Positions 59,221 to 64,000 of a DNA stretch of 64,000 nt are shown here, one piece after another; position 1 is the first letter of the stretch, and the number at the start of each line of letters is the position of its first letter. The position numbers and the translations under genes are program-made. The notes beneath the pieces are model-generated. The model was not told where the DNA came from and did no database searches. It saw nothing but the letters and a program-made list of their open reading frames with translations. This stretch comes from Alopecurus myosuroides (lineage: Eukaryota > Streptophyta > Magnoliopsida > Poales > Poaceae), in NCBI GenBank assembly GCA_028641055.1, contig CM054057.1, positions 581,764,922 through 581,828,921 on the forward strand, written 5' to 3'.

Positions 59221-59740
59221 CTTGTGGTGGTGCGTTCCGGTGTGCTTGGATGCTAAGAGCGCCTGGGACAAGTGATTTTCTCTCGAGCTCGTTCGCGTCA
59301 ATGGCGTGGGCACTGGGGAGTGAGGAAAGTTTTCGTTGAGGACGAGGACGGCTATTTATAGCCGGAAAACCGTTTAGATGCGTGCCAACGGCTATTTTGA
59401 CCGTTGGATGTTTGCCGCGTGTCGCTCGCCGGAAAATCCGTGAAATGAAACGACGGAGTAATGATGATTATCTCCTCGTTTCCCGCGCGAATCTGTCAGA
59501 GATATGTTTCCCTGTTTTTCCGAGTAAATCTCAAACGTTGCTTACGTCAGCATGGTTGAGTGCGCTGACGTAGAAAGTTTCTTCTCCACGAAGGATCGTG
59601 AGAGAAAAGCCGGATTTTCAGGATTCCGAGTTTCATGCCACCATCTTTTTCAAATGAAGAATAAGAAGAATCAAGACTGCTGAATCAGTATTTCTCGGAC
59701 AAAGAATATTTGGCGAATAGCGGAGAATCAGAGTTTTGAT
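59221..59740 (-). other. Promoter region of the element E antisense gene
   Basis: Minus-strand TATA box at 59352-59360, 132 nt before ATG 59220. The rest, up to the polypurine tract, shows no gene. Confidence 0.6.
59352..59360 (-). promoter_or_regulatory. TATA box of the element E antisense gene
   Basis: TATAAATAG on the minus strand, inside GGCTATAAATAGCC. Confidence 0.7.
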
Positions 59741-59756
59741 CCTTCTTGGGGGCTAC
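59741..59756 (+). other. Polypurine-tract region of element E
   Basis: CCTTCTTGGGGGCTAC directly before the 3' LTR. Confidence 0.75.
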
Positions 59757-60308
59757 TGTCGGATATATACCAAATAGGGGTATAGAAGATGGTGGGCCAA
59801 GTGACGGATTACCAGGGTGGCCTAAGTGGTAGTGGGCTTAGGTCCATTAGGCGGCCCAGTAATCCGACGCGCAGAAGCCGGATTCTAGAAGAACCGGATC
59901 ACAGCCCATGTGATCTGGCTTGGAGGAGAAGACGGATTCCTTGCTTTCCAAGTTACAAGTTACCGTAGTTTTCTAGGTTTTCTATTCTGTATGCCCTAAT
60001 CCGGCTATTATATAAAGCCGGACGGGAGATAAACAAAAAAACGAGAGAACAGAGAAGCTCTACACCAACTCGCCGAGAAGCTCATCCTCGCCGAGTGGTT
60101 TAGATCTAAAACCCTCACATTGTAACCCTGTTTACGGGCTTTAGTCCCAATTAGTGAGAAGTGCAGGAGTAGGCACGTCGTACTGTCGCGACGTACCGAA
60201 CCTGGGTAAAATCCTATGTTCTGTGTTACTACGCTATCCCGTTACCCCACGTCTCTACCGTAGTCTCATGGCACCCCCGTCTATGAAAACTACTACGATG
60301 TCTCGACA
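59757..60308 (+). repeat. Element E 3' LTR
   Basis: 552 bp, partner of 48260-48812. Confidence 0.93.
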
Positions 60309-60313
60309 CGGCC
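60309..60313. repeat. Right target-site duplication of element E (CGGCC)
   Basis: Matches 48255-48259. The D antisense frame resumes after it. Confidence 0.92.
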
Positions 60314-62913
60314 AGCCAGGTGGGCAACCCGGACAGCAGCAGCCTCCACCTGAGAACAAGTGGCCGCTTAACAAGGCCATGAAGGTCAACCCGAACACCA
60401 GGTTGGTGCAGGACAACGTCCAGTTTGGCCCTGAAGAGGATCAAGCTCCCGACGCAGGCGCCAGCGAAACCGAGAAGGCTTCTACTCTGCCTGAGTACTG
60501 GGTTCAGCAGCAGGAGCGCCACAAGATCAAGATGTCCCAGGAAGCTGAGCGACTTGCCGCTCTGAAAGAGCGAAGAGCTGTATCCCGCTCCAAGCCCAAG
60601 GGGAAGAAAGACTCCTTGGTCATCAAGGAGATTACTTCCCGCGACGAGGATGAAGAGGATCTCCCAGAGGAAGGCGTAGCAGCCAGTCTTGACCGAGTAG
60701 GCTTCATCGAGAAGTTCTAGGACAGCAAGAGACTTGGCCACGCCGCCTGAGACGGTACCGAGCTGCGGAACCTTGAAAACTACCGGACCGAATGGAATAA
60801 GGCCGACATCGGCCCTATTGGCATGGTTGTAGTTGGACCTTGCAGTACTCTGGCCAGCAAGTTGTTTGTTTTTTGCAAAAACATCAAGGACATTGAGCAG
60901 AGCTATGTGGTAAGTACCCTTTTTCCTTTGATTTTTTCAATTTGCCAGATTTCGTCTTCACCTCTTTTCTCTTACCTACTACTCAGTCCCCGAGATTTGG
61001 GCCGAGTAGATAAAGCTCCACCGAGTTGCCATCTACTCGGGCCAAATCTTCCAAATCTCATCAAATTTCTTTTCTCGCTGCAGGATAGCCTCCAGGAGAG
61101 GACCAAGCTCTTTCGCCAGCTCCTGTGGTCTCATCGCCAAGTGCGAGACAGGAACCGGGAGCTGGAGTTCAAGAAAAGTGAGATGGACTCTATGGAGAAG
61201 AATTCCATGGAAAGCGCCATCAAACTGTCCGCTATGGAAAGCAAGCTTTTAGCATCTCGGTTTGTGCGTTTTTTTGCTTTTTTGCTTAGTCGCTGTCATC
61301 TCTGTAAGTGAGCTCAAGGCGCTCGTGGATAGGCACTAGGACTGTGAGGTCATGGCTGCCTCCGCGCAGAGTACAATCTCCAGACTGGAAGGTGAGCTAC
61401 TCCTCCTCTGTTTCCTTTACTTAGCTTGCTATTGCTTGCTCACTTGTCTAACTTGCTTCTCTATCCGCAGAAGAATACAAGAAATTCCGAGAAGAACATC
61501 AGCAATGCCTCACTCCAGCAGAGGCACATCACCAAGTGCAGGTCCGTGAGGCCGAGTTGCTGAAAGAGCGGGAGACCGAGAAGACGGAGTTCGAGAAACT
61601 CCAGGTTGATCTCAGCAACGCACACCAAACTGCAATCAACGCTGTCCGTGAAAAGCAAGATTTTGAGAAGACAGCTGCTACCGAGAAGCAGGAACTCGAG
61701 TGAGAGATCAGAACTCTGAAAGAAAGGAACCAAGCTCTCGAGGTCACAATCAGCGACTCGCGCCGCATCCAGGACAAGCAGATCCGGGAAACAGACGAGT
61801 GGAGGACTAAGCTGGGAGCCCTTGTGCTGGAAATGGAATGTGATTTGCCGCTACCCTTCACCTTGTTTAGTTTTTTACTTTTTTATCTTCTTCTACTCAT
61901 CCTCTCTTCTTCTCGGTTGCTCTTTCTGACCCAAACCAGCATTTCCTGATCCAGACATCTTCCCGGAACTCCGTATCACTCTCGAAACTGCTGTGGACAA
62001 AGCGAGAAAGGCCAGGGAAGCAGCTGGTCGGAGTGTTGATGATACCTCTACCATCGATGATCATCTCGTCAACCTCAAGACCCAAGTACGCTCCCTCAAA
62101 GGCTTGGGTACCTCCATGGTATCCACTGCAATCAAACTGCACAAGCTGTTCTGGCCCGACCGAGATGTCCCGGCGACCTTCCGTGGCATGGCAGCCAACC
62201 TGGACCATGTAAAAGAAGAACTGAAGAAGTGGCGCGCTTCCGCAGCTCGGGCAGGAGCTGACGAGATCCTCCATTTCATCTTATCTTGGTATGAAAACTT
62301 AGATCTTGACAGGATTGGCACTCGCAGAAATGGCTCAAAGTGGACTGCACGTCCCGAGTGCGTCTCGCACCGAAAAGAAGTGGCATACGAGATTGCCTCC
62401 TATGCTGAGACCAGCCAATACATCGACGGCCCCACCGAGCCGGATACAGATGTTGATGAAGAAGAGGAGGAGAAGGAGGAGGAGGAGGCCGAGTTTGAGG
62501 AAGTTGCCGGCGAAGACCACGGCCGAGATGACGAGGAAGCTGAGCATGAGGAGTCCGAGCACGGAGAGTCCGAGCAAGAGGAAACCGAGCAGCGTGGTGG
62601 TGCGGAGGACTCCGGGATGGAAACCAATCCGGAGACCGAGCAGCCGCAACCCGCCACGCAGGAGGCGGTTGTCACCACCGAGATGGTGATTGATGACCCC
62701 GCTCCCGAGCTGGTCGTGACTGGGGCTGCGACCTCCGTGCTCTACCCTCTTCCCAGCGCCTCCGTCACTCAGGCCTCCAACAACTCTGCATCAGAGCCAA
62801 TCTCCAATACTCCAACATCTTCAGCGGCCGAGCCTACATCGACAACAGCTGCCTCTGAGCCAGTGGCGCCTACCAGCACCAACTCGGATACCACTACCTC
62901 CACCGTCGTCTAA

Positions 62914-63552
62914 ATTCCTGCAGTTTCTTATCTAAAACACTTATCAGATCCCCGGGATGCCGGGCGCAGATGTAATCAATACACTTATGTGTTATCTCGA
63001 TACTCAGTTTTATTTGTTTCACTTTTAGCGAGACTGGCTTGATGCCAGATTGCGTTTTAATGCAAGTCCCCGAGTTGCATTTCTCATCCACTTGTGTTTT
63101 TGTCTTTGCTCTTACCTGCCACTTGTGGCTTTTTGGTAGTCGAGTCACAAGATTTCAAATACCAAGTTTCAGATACTCAACCACCTTGAGATTTGAATTT
63201 TAACGCTGCCCACCACTTAGCCAAAAAATAGAACAGAGAAGGAAAAACACCCTACTCGGTTGCTACACTTCTTTTTTCCTTAGCAATTTTTCATGTGCTT
63301 ATTGACCTTTGGCTTGTTCTCTTGCTTGCCATGAAGCCGGGTTGCGCACAGCAGCAGAGTCGAAGAGTTGGCCCTTGGGTTTAAACACACTACTAGATAT
63401 GCACATGAAATTCTGAGTGGACCAACCGATTAGACAAAGGAAATAAATTAAAACAACACAAGGCAAGGTTTTTGCACAGGCAGCCCCCGAGTTTGAATTT
63501 GGAGTGCCAACTTGAATTTTAACTTGGTTAAGGAGATACATACAACTTTTGC
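62914..63552. other. Element D spacer between antisense gene and pol
   Basis: Non-coding. The convergent 3' ends of the D antisense gene (plus) and D pol (minus) face each other here, about 640 bp apart. Confidence 0.7.
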
Positions 63553-63960
63553 TCATGAATGAAAATGGCGGAGTAGAGCTACATTCCAGGGACGCTTGGA
63601 TTCCTCTCCAGCTCTATCCGGCCTGTTCTTCTGTGGTGCCTGTGCGTCAACTAGATAGTAGGCATCATTGTGCAGAGCCTTGCTCACAATGAAAGGCCCT
63701 TCCCATGGAGGGGATAGCTTGTGCATCCCGGCCGTGCGCTGCACGAGCCTAAGGACCATGTCTCCATCTCGGAAAACCCTTGGGTTTACTTTCCAGCTAT
63801 GATAACGCCTCAGGCTTTGCTGATAAATGGCTGAACGTGACCGAGGTAACTCTCTTGCTTCTTCTAGCAGGTCAACGTCATTTTCTCGAGCTTCTCTCGC
63901 CTCTTTCTCAGTGTAGAGTGTTACTCTGGGAGAGTCATGCTCTAGGTCAGTGGGCAACAT
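63553..63960 (-). CDS. pol: Element D integrase C-terminus (partial view)
   Basis: This minus-strand frame corresponds to the last ~135 codons of the D polyprotein. It shows DSPRVTLYTE, AIYQQSLRRYHSWKVNPRVF, LVQRTAGMHKLSPPWEGPF and a WNVALLRHFHS end, collinear with the integrase C-termini of A, B and C (…KLSPPWEGPFIISR… LRPYYT). Beyond 63960 the frame appears shifted or broken in the last bases of the window, and the catalytic core is outside. Its minus orientation fixes the orientation of D. Confidence 0.82.
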   Translation of the reverse strand: MLPTDLEHDSPRVTLYTEKEAREARENDVDLLEEARELPRSRSAIYQQSLRRYHSWKVNPRVFRDGDMVLRLVQRTAGMHKLSPPWEGPFIVSKALHNDAYYLVDAQAPQKNRPDRAGEESKRPWNVALLRHFHS

Positions 63961-64000
63961 GGCCTCTCAGCCCATATACCAGAAGATGATCCGTGATCGG

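Larger units (their letters stand above)
48260..60308 (+). mobile_element. Element E, full-length Tat-type retrotransposon of another family
   Basis: E is 12,049 bp with LTRs of 553 and 552 bp and CGGCC duplications, inserted in exon 4 of the D antisense gene. It has the same plan as A-C (tRNA-Lys primer site, gag, protease, RT, two RNase H domains, integrase, antisense gene, polypurine tract), but its LTRs and proteins are clearly diverged. By hand the LTRs differ by four substitutions and one indel (~0.9%), the lowest in the window, although its gag-pol frame carries many indels. Confidence 0.93.
19105..62913 (+). pseudogene. Element D antisense gene, split by B and E
   Basis: Predicted exons: 19105-19547 joined to 46049-46550, 46929-47061, 47197-47374, 47487-48259 joined to 60314-60909, 61084 to about 61391 (probably with a short intron near 61259-61309), 61471-61839 and 61940-62913. 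The N-terminal domain (FADFLRHFCLQPHHLPPNA, CEAFLGVYP) resembles the family named 'putative gypsy type transposon'. Exon 4 is proline/glutamine/alanine-rich with short repeats (VEDPAAAQR-like). Coiled-coil sequence covers 61471-61839. The C-terminal domain (LDHVKEELKKWRASAARAG, ILSWYENLDLDRI) is followed by a long acidic tail ending at TAA 62911-62913. In-frame stops: TAG 46131, TAG 60718, TGA near 60747 and TGA 61701. B and E each landed in a coding exon, so the copy is dead. The role of this protein is unknown. Confidence 0.75.
17506..64000 (-). mobile_element. Element D, Tat-type retrotransposon split by B and E, incomplete
   Basis: D is the host element for most of the window. Its minus-strand 3' LTR is at 17506-18341, its antisense gene is on the plus strand (19105 to 62913, split by B and E), and the C-terminus of its integrase is on the minus strand at 63553-63960. 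The element continues past the right edge, so its 5' LTR, gag and most of pol are not visible. Removing B, E and their duplications leaves about 7.9 kb of D here. The reading frame of the antisense gene is consistent across both insertion points. Confidence 0.85.

Overview
The window looks like repeat-filled intergenic DNA from a grass genome. No host gene could be supported. Almost everything from about 3.3 kb to the right edge is Ty3/gypsy LTR retrotransposon of the Tat type. Evidence for Tat: a primer site complementary to plant tRNA-Lys, two consecutive RNase H domains, a large block between pol and the 3' LTR, and an antisense gene in that block. The grass assignment is an inference from the element families and GC-rich segments.

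Layout. 1-3300: non-coding, with a GC-rich stretch holding three degenerate ~160-bp tandem units (568-970). 3301-3740: an LTR of a minus-strand element (F) that starts a broken F-like background. Element A (4178-17170, +, TSD AGGAC) sits in that background, which resumes at 17176-17505. Element D (17506 to beyond 64000, -) begins with its 3' LTR and is cut twice: by element B (19548-46043, -, TSD ATGAC) and by element E (48260-60308, +, TSD CGGCC). Element C (23859-37134, +, TSD GAAAC) is nested inside B. B and C belong to the same family and lie in opposite orientation, so together they form a very large imperfect inverted repeat.

Each element has a gag-protease-RT-RNase H-RNase H-integrase unit on its own strand, originally one reading frame. 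In every copy it is now broken by a few stops and indels; several stops are CGA to TGA. By hand count LTR pairs differ by about 2.6% (A), 2.2% (B), 2.1-2.3% (C) and 0.9% (E), so E is the youngest.

The most interesting system is the gene antisense to gag-pol in the 3' half of A, B, C, D and E. It has its own TATA box (TATAAATAG in A, B, C and E), an intron-containing 5' leader (A, B, C), conserved GT-AG introns, an N-terminal domain resembling the family called 'putative gypsy type transposon', an acidic low-complexity middle, a coiled coil and a conserved C-terminal domain. In C the predicted six coding exons total 2742 nt, exactly 914 codons including the stop, and I found no internal stop, although C's gag-pol is dead. 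All three nested insertions (B in D, E in D, C in B) lie in coding exons of this antisense gene. A second unusual trait is that the gag frame appears to start inside the 5' LTR and run through the primer binding site.
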